Source: Chloroflexi bacterium GWB2_54_36 (lineage in GTDB: Bacteria; Chloroflexota; Anaerolineae; Anaerolineales; Anaerolineaceae). Taken from it: 64,000 nucleotides of DNA. The notes beneath the pieces were generated by a model. It had not been told where the DNA came from. It searched no databases and saw nothing but the letters and a program-made list of their open reading frames with translations. Positions 9,806-18,780 of the stretch are shown here, piece by piece (within the stretch, counting starts at the first letter, position 1; every line of letters starts with the position of its first letter). The position numbers and the translations under genes are program-made. Location of the stretch: positions 20,132 to 84,131 of the forward strand of contig MGMG01000017.1 of NCBI GenBank assembly GCA_001796355.1, in the 5' to 3' direction.

Positions 9806-11059
9806 GTGAAACGGATTCTGATAGTCGATGATGCGCTCGAATTAGGCCGGATGCTGCGCGCCGCGGTCGAAACCCTGGGGGCCGGGCTGGAAGTCAAATT
9901 GTTTCCTTCGGCGGAAGAAGCACTGATGGAAACCGCCCACCTGCAGCTCGATCTGTTGATTGCGGATATCCGGCTGCCAGGCATAACCGGCTTGGACCTG
10001 GCCAGGCGGCTGCGCGAACGCAGCAGCGAGATCAAGATTCTACTTATTACCGGTCTGACCGCCAAAGATTTGGATGCCAAAGCCGGCGCCGCCGGCGCAG
10101 ATCGATTTTTACGCAAACCGTTTCTGATGTCGGAGTTCATGGCAGCCGCCAGTGAACTGCTTGGCCTGCACCAGCCAGAAAGCGCGCAGTCGCAGGCTGG
10201 ACCCGCAGCCGAAGAACCACCTGCTCCGGCAATCGACCTTTCCGGGGTGTTGCAGCGCGTGAGGAAGGGTCTGGGAGCGGCGCTGGTGCTGCTGGCCGAT
10301 GAGCGCGGCAGAGTAGTCGCCCAGACCGGCGAACGAACGGACTTCGAGTTCGAAAAACAGTGGGCGCCCGCCGTGCTGGCTGCCCTGAGCGCGGCGCAAA
10401 AAGCGTCCCGCCTGGTGACCAGCGGCATCCCCCAGGGTGCGCTGGTGCTGCGCGGCAATGAGCTGCAACTGATTCTGGCTCCTGTGGGTGATTATGCATT
10501 CGTGATTGTGCTTGGTCCGGATGCCAGGATGTTGCGCTCCGCTCTGGCTTTGGAGGAAGCCCTCACCGCCCAGGCGCAACTGGTGCGCATTCTGGACGGG
10601 ATGGGCGTTGACTTCCGCGCCGTGACCGCTATCTCGGCTCCGCCGGCAGAGGTCACCCCGCCGCCTGCAGCCAAGCCCCCGGTCAAATCGCCCGCAGTCG
10701 TGAAACCAGCCGCAGCCGCAGATATCCCCAGCAAGCCGCTGCATAAGGCGGCTAAACCCGCGGCTGAGAAGAAATCGGAGCTCTCCGCTGAACCCGGGGA
10801 AGCACCGCCGCCGGAAGCACCGCCCGCGCCGGGCCTGGCGCCGGTCGATAAACCGGTCGGGCCATTTACCGATTATTCTGAAGCCGCGCTCGAAGGCCTG
10901 GGCGAGGTGTTTGAAAAACCTGAGCAGGCTGTCGACCCGCAAAAGGCCGATGAATTTTGGGAGCAAGGGCTGGCAGACATGACCGGCGCGGTTGAATCTC
11001 CGGATGGATTGACCTACGACCAGGCCCACCAGTTGGGCTTAACCCCTGATCCGAATTAA
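9806..11059 (+). CDS. Response regulator with receiver domain, Roadblock/LC7-like middle domain and Pro/Ala-rich tail
   Basis: I chose GTG 9806 because AGAGGGA precedes it and it opens directly with the receiver fold (VKRILIVDD); the longer in-frame start adds unrelated residues. The result is about 417 residues. Receiver residues are D8, D9, phospho-acceptor D54 (LLIADIRLPG), T82 and K104 (LRKPF). Residues 150-280 (GVLQRVRKGLGAALVLLADE...) resemble a Roadblock/LC7 module of the kind used in small-GTPase signalling, though this match is weaker. A long Ala/Pro/Lys linker follows, then an acidic C-terminus. There is no DNA-binding domain, so output is probably by protein contact. The protease gene starts 25 bases downstream. 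Confidence 0.78.
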   Translation: MKRILIVDDALELGRMLRAAVETLGAGLEVKLFPSAEEALMETAHLQLDLLIADIRLPGITGLDLARRLRERSSEIKILLITGLTAKDLDAKAGAAGADRFLRKPFLMSEFMAAASELLGLHQPESAQSQAGPAAEEPPAPAIDLSGVLQRVRKGLGAALVLLADERGRVVAQTGERTDFEFEKQWAPAVLAALSAAQKASRLVTSGIPQGALVLRGNELQLILAPVGDYAFVIVLGPDARMLRSALALEEALTAQAQLVRILDGMGVDFRAVTAISAPPAEVTPPPAAKPPVKSPAVVKPAAAADIPSKPLHKAAKPAAEKKSELSAEPGEAPPPEAPPAPGLAPVDKPVGPFTDYSEAALEGLGEVFEKPEQAVDPQKADEFWEQGLADMTGAVESPDGLTYDQAHQLGLTPDPN

Positions 11060-11084
11060 CTCTCATTTGAAAGCGCATCCTGGC

Positions 11085-13199
11085 ATGGGCAGACTAAAGT
11101 ACCTTATTTTCGCCGCGAGCGGGGCAATATTGTTAATAACGGTCGGCGTTGGCCTGGCGTTACCGCGGCCGGCGGCAGCCCAGGGGGTTACCCCACCGCA
11201 AGGGGAGCGGGTTGACCGTCAGGTGCTGGAAACGCTCGCAGCGACCGGCAGCGCTGATTTTGTGATCGAAATGGCCGAGCAGGCCGACTTAAGCGCCGCC
11301 TACGCGATCAGCGATTGGAATGAACGCGGCCAGTACGTGGTGGATACCCTGAAAGCCACCGCCGAACGCAGCCAGAAGGATGCCATCGGCCAGCTAAACC
11401 GCCAGGGAGCGCGTTTCACCTCTTATTTCGTCAGCAATGTGATTGTGGTGCGGGGCGGCAACCAGCACGCCCTGGATGCCGTTCAAAACCTGCCCGGGGT
11501 GGCGCGCGTGCGCGCGCCGGTGGTAGTGCGGCTCGAGCCGGTCGAAGAGCTGCTGAGGCGGGCGGTGGAGATCAAATTGCCGCAGGCGATATTGGCGGGC
11601 ACGCCCACCTGGGGGCTGACGGATACAAAGGCGCCGGATTTTTGGTCTGCCTTTGGCAGTCAGGGGCAGGGGATTATCGTCGCCAATATCGATTCGGGCG
11701 TGCAGTACGATCACCCGGCGCTGGCAGGAGCTTACCGTTGCGCAGGTGGGGTGGCTATTCCTTATACTGCTTGTTGGAAAGATGCCACAACCACTCCCAG
11801 TAGTACTGCACCATACGATGATAATGGCCACGGCACCCATACCATGGGCACGATGGTTGGAACGGACCAACTCGTCTCCATATCCAGTGTGGGAATGGCA
11901 CCCGGTGCCAAATGGATTGCCTGCAAAGCTTTTACGGGCGCTGGTAGCGGCGATGACCTCGACATTATTGATTGTGCGCAATGGCTGTTAGCCCCCGGGG
12001 GGAGTGCCGCCAACCGGCCGCATGTGATTAACAACTCCTGGGGAGGTGAAACGACCGCCTCGGAATCATGGTTCAGGCCGTATGTGCAGGCCTGGCGGGC
12101 TGCCGGGATGTTTCCGGTCTTTTCCGCAGGAAATAAAGGTAGTGGTTGTACTACATTGGGTTCCCCGGCGGATTACCCGGAAGGGTTTGCCGTTGCAGCC
12201 CATGATAGCAGCCGTAATATCGCTTCGTTTTCCAGCAGAGGCCCGATTACTTTGGGCGTGATGCCTTATACCAAACCCAATCTTTCAGCACCCGGAGTGA
12301 CAATCCTGTCATCATATGTTAATTACGATTTTATAAATAACACTTATACAAATACATGGGCTGAACTTTCTGGTACTTCCATGTCCGCGCCGCATGTCTC
12401 CGGGGCGGTGGCGCTGCTGTGGTCGTGCAACCCCGGTCTGGTTGGCCAGGTTGACCAGACTTTTCAACTGCTGCAAAACAGTGCGGGAATAACTCCAGCA
12501 GGGTCCTGCGGCGCACCGGATTCTGGCGGCGGCAATTACACCTATGGCTATGGCTATTTGAATGTCTTCCAGGCCGGAGTGGGGGTGTGCAGCGATTGGC
12601 ACAAGACTTTTTTACCGTTGGTCATGAAAAACTATGGTGGTAGTGTTCCGCCTAACCCTGTACAAAACGGTGGTTTCGAATCGGGGCAAGTTGCCTGGGA
12701 TGAAGTTTATACGGGAAATATTGGTTTGATTTTGAACACATCATTCGACCTACCTCTACCTCCCCATGGTGGTTCCTGGTTAACCTGGTTGGGTGGTGTG
12801 TATGATGAAGTGTCATCCATTTCACAAAGTGTTACCATACCCGTTGGAAGAAGCATCCTCCACTATTGGTTCGCCAGCGGTTCTGAGGACGTGTGTGAGT
12901 ACGACGAATTTAGTATTTCTGCAGGGGGCAACCAGCTCGTTTCCGAATGGATTTGTTCAACGAATGAAGCAAACAATTGGATACATCGAACCTTGGATCT
13001 GACAGCCTATGCAGGAACGACACAGACTATCAGGTTCATGGTTAGCACAGATGGGTCATTAAATAGCAATGTTTTCCTGGACGACATCTCGTTTGAGACC
13101 ACGACTGCGCTGTCCGGCAGCGCTGTGAACGGATCTCCAGTTCCTCTTCCGGTAGACGGGTCCGCCTCGGAGCGGCTCAAGACCAGCAAGCAGGATTAG
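11085..13199 (+). CDS. Secreted subtilisin-like serine protease (S8 family) with C-terminal jelly-roll-like domain
   Basis: Extracellular endopeptidase of about 704 residues. The start ATG 11085 gives a signal peptide (MGRLKYLIFAASGAILLIT...AAA). A TTG at 11067 is in frame but less likely. An inhibitor-I9-like propeptide spans roughly 35-150. The catalytic triad is D203 in NIDSG, H249 in NGHGTH and S432 in SGTSMSAPH, with oxyanion N350 in SAGN. TWGL and the order of motifs suggest the bacillopeptidase F branch. After the catalytic domain the linker KTFLPLVMKNYGG appears, a motif seen in Chloroflexota secreted proteins, then a beta-rich domain (about 530-680) that could bind carbohydrate or protein. 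It probably follows the response regulator in one operon. Confidence 0.9.
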   Translation: MGRLKYLIFAASGAILLITVGVGLALPRPAAAQGVTPPQGERVDRQVLETLAATGSADFVIEMAEQADLSAAYAISDWNERGQYVVDTLKATAERSQKDAIGQLNRQGARFTSYFVSNVIVVRGGNQHALDAVQNLPGVARVRAPVVVRLEPVEELLRRAVEIKLPQAILAGTPTWGLTDTKAPDFWSAFGSQGQGIIVANIDSGVQYDHPALAGAYRCAGGVAIPYTACWKDATTTPSSTAPYDDNGHGTHTMGTMVGTDQLVSISSVGMAPGAKWIACKAFTGAGSGDDLDIIDCAQWLLAPGGSAANRPHVINNSWGGETTASESWFRPYVQAWRAAGMFPVFSAGNKGSGCTTLGSPADYPEGFAVAAHDSSRNIASFSSRGPITLGVMPYTKPNLSAPGVTILSSYVNYDFINNTYTNTWAELSGTSMSAPHVSGAVALLWSCNPGLVGQVDQTFQLLQNSAGITPAGSCGAPDSGGGNYTYGYGYLNVFQAGVGVCSDWHKTFLPLVMKNYGGSVPPNPVQNGGFESGQVAWDEVYTGNIGLILNTSFDLPLPPHGGSWLTWLGGVYDEVSSISQSVTIPVGRSILHYWFASGSEDVCEYDEFSISAGGNQLVSEWICSTNEANNWIHRTLDLTAYAGTTQTIRFMVSTDGSLNSNVFLDDISFETTTALSGSAVNGSPVPLPVDGSASERLKTSKQD

Positions 13200-13214
13200 C
13201 CGCCGTCTGTTCCT

Positions 13215-13237
13215 GTAGGGGAGCGCATCGCGCTCCC
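13215..13237 (+). repeat. REP-like GTAG hairpin
   Basis: GTAG followed by GGGAGCGC ATC GCGCTCCC, a perfect 8-bp stem. It lies 15 bases after the protease stop and could also act in 3-prime end formation. Confidence 0.6.
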
Positions 13238-13585
13238 GTATCCCCCTACGTCAAAACCGGGTGAGAAACTCCTCGCCCCAGGTTTTTTACAGCCGCTCAG
13301 AAGGCAAAGACCGGCTTCTCGAACCTGCTCTGATTTATTAATCCCGTCAAATTCGACGGGATTGGCATCAACCATCGACCAGGCGGTTATGAACCGCGCG
13401 TACATTCGATAGGATAGGTTGCTCCATCGTGCATTGCACCTTGCTGGTGCATTGCACGTGCCTTTGATGCACTTTTTCCACTTGACTTAATAGAACATAA
13501 ATCCTATAATATCACTATCCCGTACTTTAACAACCTGCTGCCAGCTCCAACATGTACCCCGTATTCCGTCCCTGAATCTCGCAAA
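13238..13585. other. Intergenic region without genes
   Basis: No credible gene. Around 13430-13475 a short GTGCATTGCACC motif is repeated with variations (GTGCATTGCACCTTGCTGG then TGCATTGCACGTGCC). No promoter or RNA gene was recognised. Confidence 0.4.
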
Positions 13586-13742
13586 GGGTATTCGTTTTTG
13601 ATTTTTTTACGAAACGAATACGAATAGCCTGACCCCCACCCGTGGGTACATTCGCGCCATGCCCCCCATGGCTGTGCCAAAATCCGCCCAATGTTGCCTA
13701 TTCGTTTCGCGAATAATTTGAAACGAATACCCCATTTACCGC
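13586..13742. mobile_element. Candidate MITE with 12-bp terminal inverted repeats
   Basis: A 157-bp AT-rich segment begins with GGGTATTCGTTT (13586-13597) and ends with AAACGAATACCC (13731-13742), a perfect 12-bp inverted repeat. Inside are further copies of the same core: AAACGAATAC at 13612-13621 and TATTCGTTT at 13699-13707. It has no coding capacity. No clear target-site duplication was seen, so mobility is an inference. Confidence 0.5.
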
Positions 13743-13832
13743 AAAAAAAGGCGGAATGACCCATGAAGGCGGACTCGCATCAAGCACGCTGTGTGTTGTA
13801 GTAGAATGGCGAATGCTTCGCCCACAACGCAA

Positions 13833-13916
13833 AGCGGGCGCGCATTGCGGTCTGTGCATCCCCGCCCACAGGGCGCTCTGTGAGCGAGCGAAGCGAGAGG
13901 GACTGCGCGCCCCTAC
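13833..13916 (-). repeat. 84-bp long-stem repeat, copy 1
   Basis: GGGCGCGC near the left end pairs with GCGCGCCC near the right end, and the element ends in CTAC, i.e. a GTAG-headed hairpin on the minus strand. The large loop contains GGGCGCTCTGTGAGCGAGCGAAGCGAGAG. An almost identical copy lies at 14011-14094. Confidence 0.65.
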
Positions 13917-14010
13917 CGGTACAAGGTGGGTTTCAAACTGAGCATACCGCCCGAAAGGTACTCAGCCAGACCTTGCTGGGGCAGGTCGGGTAACCTTGTC
14001 CCATCCAGAC

Positions 14011-14094
14011 AGCGGGCGCGCATTGCGGTCTGTGCATCCCCGCCCACAGGGCGCTCTGTGAGCGAGCGAAGCGAGAGGGACTGCGCGCCCCTAC
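14011..14094 (-). repeat. 84-bp long-stem repeat, copy 2
   Basis: Direct copy of 13833-13916, same orientation, 178 bases downstream, also ending in CTAC. The near-identity of the two loops, not only the stems, points to recent duplication or copying of the whole unit. Confidence 0.65.
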
Positions 14095-14182
14095 ACTTCG
14101 CATACGGTTCAGGGCGCTAAACGCCCGGCAAAGATACATTTCTTAAATCACCCACAATCCGGTTAATTGCCGTCCAATTGTT

Positions 14183-14965
14183 CTAGCGCCGCGAATTCAT
14201 GCGGGCGTAAATCCCCAACCCGATGCCTGCTAACACCACCGCGACGCCAAGAATTCCCATCAATGGGGATCGTCCGCCCTCTGAAACCGGGGTTGGCAGC
14301 GCCTGCGAGTTGAGCTGGGCGCCAAAATCCAGGGTGGAGCTATCGCCGGCTTTGAGCGCCAGCGCATAATTCATGCGGGTGGTGGGGTTGTAGCCTTCCG
14401 GTACGGCCACGCTGACGTTGTAATCGCCTTCGGGCATCTCGGGGAAGCAGGTTGGCTCGTCGAAACTGGCGCTGGACTGCCCGGAGAGCGACACGCGCCC
14501 CAGCCGGTCGGTGATGCTGACCGCCCCGCCAGCAATGGCCGCCTCACCTTCCTCCGCCACCGCGTTGCCGTTGACGTCGTTGAACAAGATCACGCACACT
14601 TCGCCGTTGCCGCGGAACGGCGTTGGCGAAGGCAGCGCGGAGGTTTCTGTCGGCGCCGGGCCGGATGAGGTGGCTTGCGGCGCGACTGTGGCAATCAGCA
14701 AAATCCGGTCGGGGTTGAGCACGCATTCCTCGCTCAAATCGTTGAGCGTGCGCAACTGGTCGAGTGAAATATTATTGAGCAGCGAGACGCTGATGCAGGT
14801 GTCGCCGGCTTTGACTTTGTAGATAATCTGCCCCTCAGCGTTGGGAGTCGGCGTATTGTAGAAAGCCTGTGCCTGCGGGCTGGCCTTGACGGGGCCAGTC
14901 AACAGCAGCGCTGTCAGCGATATGAGGCTTAACAGTCCGATGAGCATCCAGCGTGATTTGTTCAT
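14183..14965 (-). CDS. Membrane-anchored LysM-domain surface protein
   Basis: 260-residue exported protein. A signal peptide (MNKSRWMLIGLLSLISLTALLL) is followed by a LysM-type module IIYKVKAGDTCISVSLLNNI...LNDLS, expected to bind peptidoglycan-like glycan. After a Pro/Thr-rich linker comes VCVILFNDVNGNAVAEEGE, resembling an SdrD B-like or carboxypeptidase-regulatory-like beta-sandwich domain. The C-terminus has a hydrophobic helix (MGILGVAVVLAGIGLGIYA) and then RMNSRR, consistent with anchoring in the membrane. It is a single gene transcribed away from purA. Its exact role is unknown. Confidence 0.75.
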   Translation of the reverse strand: MNKSRWMLIGLLSLISLTALLLTGPVKASPQAQAFYNTPTPNAEGQIIYKVKAGDTCISVSLLNNISLDQLRTLNDLSEECVLNPDRILLIATVAPQATSSGPAPTETSALPSPTPFRGNGEVCVILFNDVNGNAVAEEGEAAIAGGAVSITDRLGRVSLSGQSSASFDEPTCFPEMPEGDYNVSVAVPEGYNPTTRMNYALALKAGDSSTLDFGAQLNSQALPTPVSEGGRSPLMGILGVAVVLAGIGLGIYARMNSRR

Positions 14966-15136
14966 GCAGCCTACCTTGGAAAGGATTATATCATCACTTT
15001 ATTTTCAGCCTTTGAGACCGGCCGGTCAGCGGTGCAGGGCGATCATCCCAGGCTGAAAAAGGCATGACATCCATCCTGATTTTGGCTCTGGTTATCACTC
15101 CAGCCCGGTTAGCCATTTATAACCGTACCGTCCGGG

Positions 15137-15164
15137 TTGTATAATCATTTTGTATGCGTATAAT
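15137..15164 (+). promoter_or_regulatory. Candidate purA promoter
   Basis: TTGTAT at 15137-15142 and TATAAT at 15159-15164, 16-base spacer. A second TATAAT overlaps the -35 element. The predicted transcript leader is about 30 bases. Confidence 0.5.
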
Positions 15165-15202
15165 TTATTTCAATCTTTCTCAAAACATCAGCGGAGGTGT
15201 TT

Positions 15203-16498
15203 ATGCCTCTTGACATCGTCATTGGCACGCAGTGGGGGGACGAGGGCAAAGGTCGGATTGTCGATCTGCTGGCAGCTCAGGCAGATATTGTGGCGCGCTT
15301 CAACGGCGGCGACAATGCCGGGCATACCGTCACGGTTGGTAATCACACCTTTAAACTGCACCTGATCCCTTCCGGCATCATTCACCCGCATACCGTTGGG
15401 GTGCTGGGCAATGGTATGGTGATCAACCCCTCCAGCTTTCTCAGCGAAGTGGAAATGCTGCAAAATGCCGGCGTCCAGGTGGGACCCGACCGGCTGCGCA
15501 TCTCCTTTGCCGCCCACCTGATCACCCCGGCGCACCGCGCCATGGATCTGGCCCAGGAAACGGCCCGAGGTTCGGGTAACCTTGGGACCACCGGACGCGG
15601 CATTGGCCCGGCTTATACCGGCAAGGTCTCGCGTAACGGGCTGCGGATTGAAGACATGCTCAACCCGGTGACTTTCATGAAAAAGGTGCAGGCGCATGTC
15701 GAGGAGGTCAACCAAATTCTGGTGGGCCTGTACCACACCGAACCGCTCGACCCGCGCGCTGTGGCCCGCGAATACACCAACTGCGCCCACCATATCATTC
15801 CATACATCAGCGATACCGGTCTGCTCCTCCATCAGGCGCTGCAAAACGGCCAGCGTGTGCTGGCTGAAGGCGCGCAGGGCACGCTGCTGGACATCGATCA
15901 CGGCACTTATCCTTACGTGACCAGCTCATCGGCGGTGGCGCCGGCTGTCTATACCGGACTGGGTATCGGCATCACGCCGGTGGACCGGGTAGTCGGGGTG
16001 ACCAAGGCCTTCCAGACGCGCGTCGGCAGCGGCCCGTTCCCGACCGAGGTGTTTGGCAAGACCGCCGAACGGCTGCGCGGCACCGGTAAAAACCCCTGGG
16101 ACGAATTTGGCACCACCACCGGGCGTCCGCGCCGGGTAGGCTGGTTGGACGGCGTGCTGCTGCGCTACGCGCTGCGCGTCAACGGCGTGACCGAATTAAT
16201 GATGACGAAAATGGATGTTCTCAGCGGGCTGACCACACTGCGGTTGTCCGTCGGCTATAAAGCAGGCGATGAGGCTTATCAAGAATTACCGCTAGGCCCG
16301 GCCAACCTGTCGCCGTTTGAACCGGTTTACGAAGAATTACCGGGTTGGGAAGAAGACGTCACAGCAGTGCGCCGCTGGACGGATTTGCCGCCCCAGGCGC
16401 GCGCCTACGTTCGCCGCATTGAAGATTACTGCGGCGTACCGGTCCGGCGGGTTTCGGTCGGCCCTGAACGCGATCAGGTGGTAGACGTACACAATTGA
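15203..16498 (+). CDS. purA: Adenylosuccinate synthetase
   Basis: Catalyses GTP-dependent joining of IMP and aspartate to adenylosuccinate, the first committed step to AMP. About 431 residues, the usual length. The N-terminal phosphate loop IGTQWGDEGKGRIVDLLA is diagnostic, as are NGGDNAGHTV, GTTGRGIGPAY, and QGTLLDIDHGTYPYVTSS. The ATG at 15203 has GGAGG seven bases upstream, so the in-frame GTG at 15197 (inside the Shine-Dalgarno sequence) is rejected. The stop overlaps the TTG start of the following lipoprotein gene. Confidence 0.97.
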   Translation: MPLDIVIGTQWGDEGKGRIVDLLAAQADIVARFNGGDNAGHTVTVGNHTFKLHLIPSGIIHPHTVGVLGNGMVINPSSFLSEVEMLQNAGVQVGPDRLRISFAAHLITPAHRAMDLAQETARGSGNLGTTGRGIGPAYTGKVSRNGLRIEDMLNPVTFMKKVQAHVEEVNQILVGLYHTEPLDPRAVAREYTNCAHHIIPYISDTGLLLHQALQNGQRVLAEGAQGTLLDIDHGTYPYVTSSSAVAPAVYTGLGIGITPVDRVVGVTKAFQTRVGSGPFPTEVFGKTAERLRGTGKNPWDEFGTTTGRPRRVGWLDGVLLRYALRVNGVTELMMTKMDVLSGLTTLRLSVGYKAGDEAYQELPLGPANLSPFEPVYEELPGWEEDVTAVRRWTDLPPQARAYVRRIEDYCGVPVRRVSVGPERDQVVDVHN

Positions 16499-17322
16499 AA
16501 ATTGGTCTTTTGATCCTCGGTTTGCTCTTGCTGGGGGCGGGGACTATCGCCTGCGCGCCTGCTGCCAATGCGACAGAAGCGCCGTTGATTTCTCCGACCA
16601 GCGCGCCAAGCGCAACGCCTACGCCGACCATCGACTGGTTCCCGGCGACGCCGACGGCCACCATGCGCCCCACGGAGCAAATTCAGCCAACCGCCACGCC
16701 AGCATTGGCGCTGGGGGCCGAATTGCTGCGCGACGACTTCAGCAACGAGGGTCAGTGGGAGACATTTCGCGAGGCTGCCGGCAGCGCCAGCTACGGCAAG
16801 GAACGCTTCACCCTGGCAGTTTCTGCCAAAGAAGGCTATCTGCTCAGTCTGCGCAGTGCGCTGGAATTAACCGATTTTTACCTTGAAATCACCGCCAGCC
16901 CAAGCTTGTGCCGTAACACCGATTCCTATGGCCTGTTTTTACGCTCCGGCGGCGAGGGTTACGGCTACCGTTGGGTGATCACCTGTGATGGACGTACCCG
17001 CCTGGAGCGTGTACGCGACTTTCAGGCTTCACTGGTCGAAGACTGGGTCGGCAGCCCGTTCATCCTGCCCGGGTCGCCGGTGACGCTGCGCCTGGGGGCC
17101 TGGATGTCCGGCGCTGAGATGCGCTTTTATGTCGAGGGGGTGGAAATCTTTCGCACGCGCGAACCGTTGTATACCGGGGGGATGCTCGGAGTGTTTGCCC
17201 GCGCCAGCGGTGAAACGCCGGTGACCGTCAGCTTTTCGAATCTGGTGGTCTATGCGATCGATCCCGCGGCGCTGCCAACCCGCACACCCTACCCGCAGAC
17301 CACCGCCACGCCGGTACGCTAA
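16495..17322 (+). CDS. Lipoprotein with LamG/3-keto-disaccharide-hydrolase-like domain
   Basis: Exported lipoprotein of about 275 residues, reading from TTG 16495, which overlaps the purA stop by four bases (TTGA). The signal MKIGLLILGLLLLGAGTIAC ends in a lipobox Cys20. A Thr/Pro linker follows, and then a beta-rich domain from about residue 80 (LLRDDFSNEGQWETF...FYLEITASPSL...YGLFLRSGGEGYGYRW...FYVEGVEIFR...VSFSNLVVYAI), a pattern typical of concanavalin-like jelly rolls. A carbohydrate-binding role is possible but not shown. The coupling to purA is probably positional rather than functional. Confidence 0.7.
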   Translation: MKIGLLILGLLLLGAGTIACAPAANATEAPLISPTSAPSATPTPTIDWFPATPTATMRPTEQIQPTATPALALGAELLRDDFSNEGQWETFREAAGSASYGKERFTLAVSAKEGYLLSLRSALELTDFYLEITASPSLCRNTDSYGLFLRSGGEGYGYRWVITCDGRTRLERVRDFQASLVEDWVGSPFILPGSPVTLRLGAWMSGAEMRFYVEGVEIFRTREPLYTGGMLGVFARASGETPVTVSFSNLVVYAIDPAALPTRTPYPQTTATPVR

Positions 17323-17331
17323 AGCCGGAGG

Positions 17332-18177
17332 CTATATTTCGCCGCGTTCCGCTCGCTCAGAAGTGCGGTTTAAAACCAGTTTCACTGCAGCCAGCGTCAG
17401 GAACGAAAAACAAATCAGAATAAACGACAGCAGCAAGGCGGTACTCAGATCGATCTCGAAGCCGACATAGATCGCCAGCGGCATGGTCTGGGTGCGCCCG
17501 GGGAAATTACCGGCAAAGATGATGGTTGCGCCAAATTCGCCCAGTGCCCGCGCCCAGGTCATCACGCTGCCTGTCAGGATCGACAGGCGCGCCAGTGGCA
17601 GGGTGACATGCCAGAAAGTTTGCCAGCGGGTGGCACCGTCCAATGCAGCGGCTTCCAGCAGCTCGGTGCGGATGCCGCTGAACCCGATGGCTGCCGCCTT
17701 GACGAAAAACGGCGAGGCGACAAAGATTTGCGCCATAATGACCGCGGCCTGGGTGAAGGGCAGGGATATACCGAGGGCTGACAGCCAGGCGCCAAACACG
17801 CCCCGCCGCCCGAAGGCGATCAGCAGCGCCACGCCGGCAACAGCCGGGGGCAGAATGGTTGGCAAATCGACAATCGTATCGATCAGATGGACTGTGCGCG
17901 ACCGGCTGCGCGCCAGCAGGTAAGCCACCGGCGTGCCAAACACCACAGTCACCAGCACACTGATGGTTGATGTGAACAGGCTGAGCTGGATAGCCTGCCG
18001 CACCTGCAGGTCCTGCACCGATTTAAAGATGTCCTGGTAGGGCACCTGCGTCAGCAGCGCAACCAGCGGCAGCACGATGAACAGGATCAACGGCATTCCC
18101 AGCAGCGGCAGGAAAGCGCGATCGAAGCGTTGCGATAATTTAGCTTCAGTTTTTACGGCAGCAGTGTCGTCCTGCAT
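17332..18177 (-). CDS. modB: Molybdate/tungstate-type ABC transporter permease (ModB-like)
   Basis: Inner-membrane subunit of an oxyanion importer, 281 residues with about six hydrophobic segments. The EAA loop EAAALDGATRWQTFWHVTLP and the helices IVDLPTILPPAVAGVALL and WARALGEFGATIIFAGN are characteristic of ModB/CysT/WtpB permeases. No periplasmic binding protein or ATPase lies beside it in the window, which is unusual. It overlaps the upstream PadR gene by 25 bases, so the two are co-transcribed. The gene ends 9 bases from the convergent lipoprotein gene. Molybdate is favoured over sulfate by the nearby molybdopterin enzyme, but that is inference. Confidence 0.8.
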   Translation of the reverse strand: MQDDTAAVKTEAKLSQRFDRAFLPLLGMPLILFIVLPLVALLTQVPYQDIFKSVQDLQVRQAIQLSLFTSTISVLVTVVFGTPVAYLLARSRSRTVHLIDTIVDLPTILPPAVAGVALLIAFGRRGVFGAWLSALGISLPFTQAAVIMAQIFVASPFFVKAAAIGFSGIRTELLEAAALDGATRWQTFWHVTLPLARLSILTGSVMTWARALGEFGATIIFAGNFPGRTQTMPLAIYVGFEIDLSTALLLSFILICFSFLTLAAVKLVLNRTSERAERGEI

Positions 18178-18698
18178 TGATCCAACCAGTCCAGCATGGC
18201 ATTAATTTGGCTCAGGCGGTAAGCATCTACCACGCGTTGAAAATTCAGTGGTTCCTCACTGTGTTCCATCGTGCCCCGGATGCTTTCCTGCCAGTTTCGG
18301 CATGTGGCATATTGGGCATCGATCAATTGCCGGGTTACCGGTACGCCAGCTTGCCGCGCAAAATACAAGCGCGCCAGGAATTCCTGGCGCATTTGACGCG
18401 GGTGCTGCACCGGGCTGTTCATCCAGGCTTCAAATGCCTGCTGACCGGCGGCGGTCAATTGATATTGTTTGCGCAGGACGGCGGCAGTTCCCGGAACAGC
18501 TTCGCCGTGAAGGTAGCCCATGTTTTCCAGCTTATCGAGCAGCGCGTAAACCTGGCTCTGCTTGACGCGCCAGATCGAAGACAGCCCGTCCAGGGTACCG
18601 AGTTGTTTGTGCAGGTCGTAGCCGTGTACCGGTCCTTTGGCTGCAAGACCTAACAGGATGTATTCGGTCGAAAGCGGAGCTTGCTGGCGCGGGGACAT
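18153..18698 (-). CDS. PadR-family transcriptional regulator
   Basis: Cytoplasmic winged-helix repressor-type protein, 181 residues. The N-terminal PadR domain is clear: STEYILLGLAAKGPVHGYDLHKQL, then SQVYALLDKLENMGYLHGE and RKQYQLTAAGQQAFEAWM. The C-terminal half has the helical Vir_C-like dimerisation region. It precedes and overlaps the ModB-like permease, which suggests it regulates that operon and perhaps itself. The signal sensed is unknown. Upstream lies the 185-bp repeat array. Confidence 0.85.
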   Translation of the reverse strand: MSPRQQAPLSTEYILLGLAAKGPVHGYDLHKQLGTLDGLSSIWRVKQSQVYALLDKLENMGYLHGEAVPGTAAVLRKQYQLTAAGQQAFEAWMNSPVQHPRQMRQEFLARLYFARQAGVPVTRQLIDAQYATCRNWQESIRGTMEHSEEPLNFQRVVDAYRLSQINAMLDWLDQCRTTLLP

Positions 18699-18780
18699 AG
18701 GGAGACCAATCCATACTCATTAAATGAATATGGACGAAAGTATACCACGGAAACCGACCGCCGGTGCAATGCGTCAAAAT

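Noticed and set aside
10109..11029. 306-codon minus-strand frame opposite the response regulator
   Set aside because: Antisense to a gene with intact receiver residues. The Arg/Cys/Gly-rich translation is typical of a shadow frame in GC-rich DNA.
13756..14139. Short open frames on both strands around the 84-bp repeats
   Set aside because: They read through repeat DNA, with no ribosome-binding site or recognisable protein.
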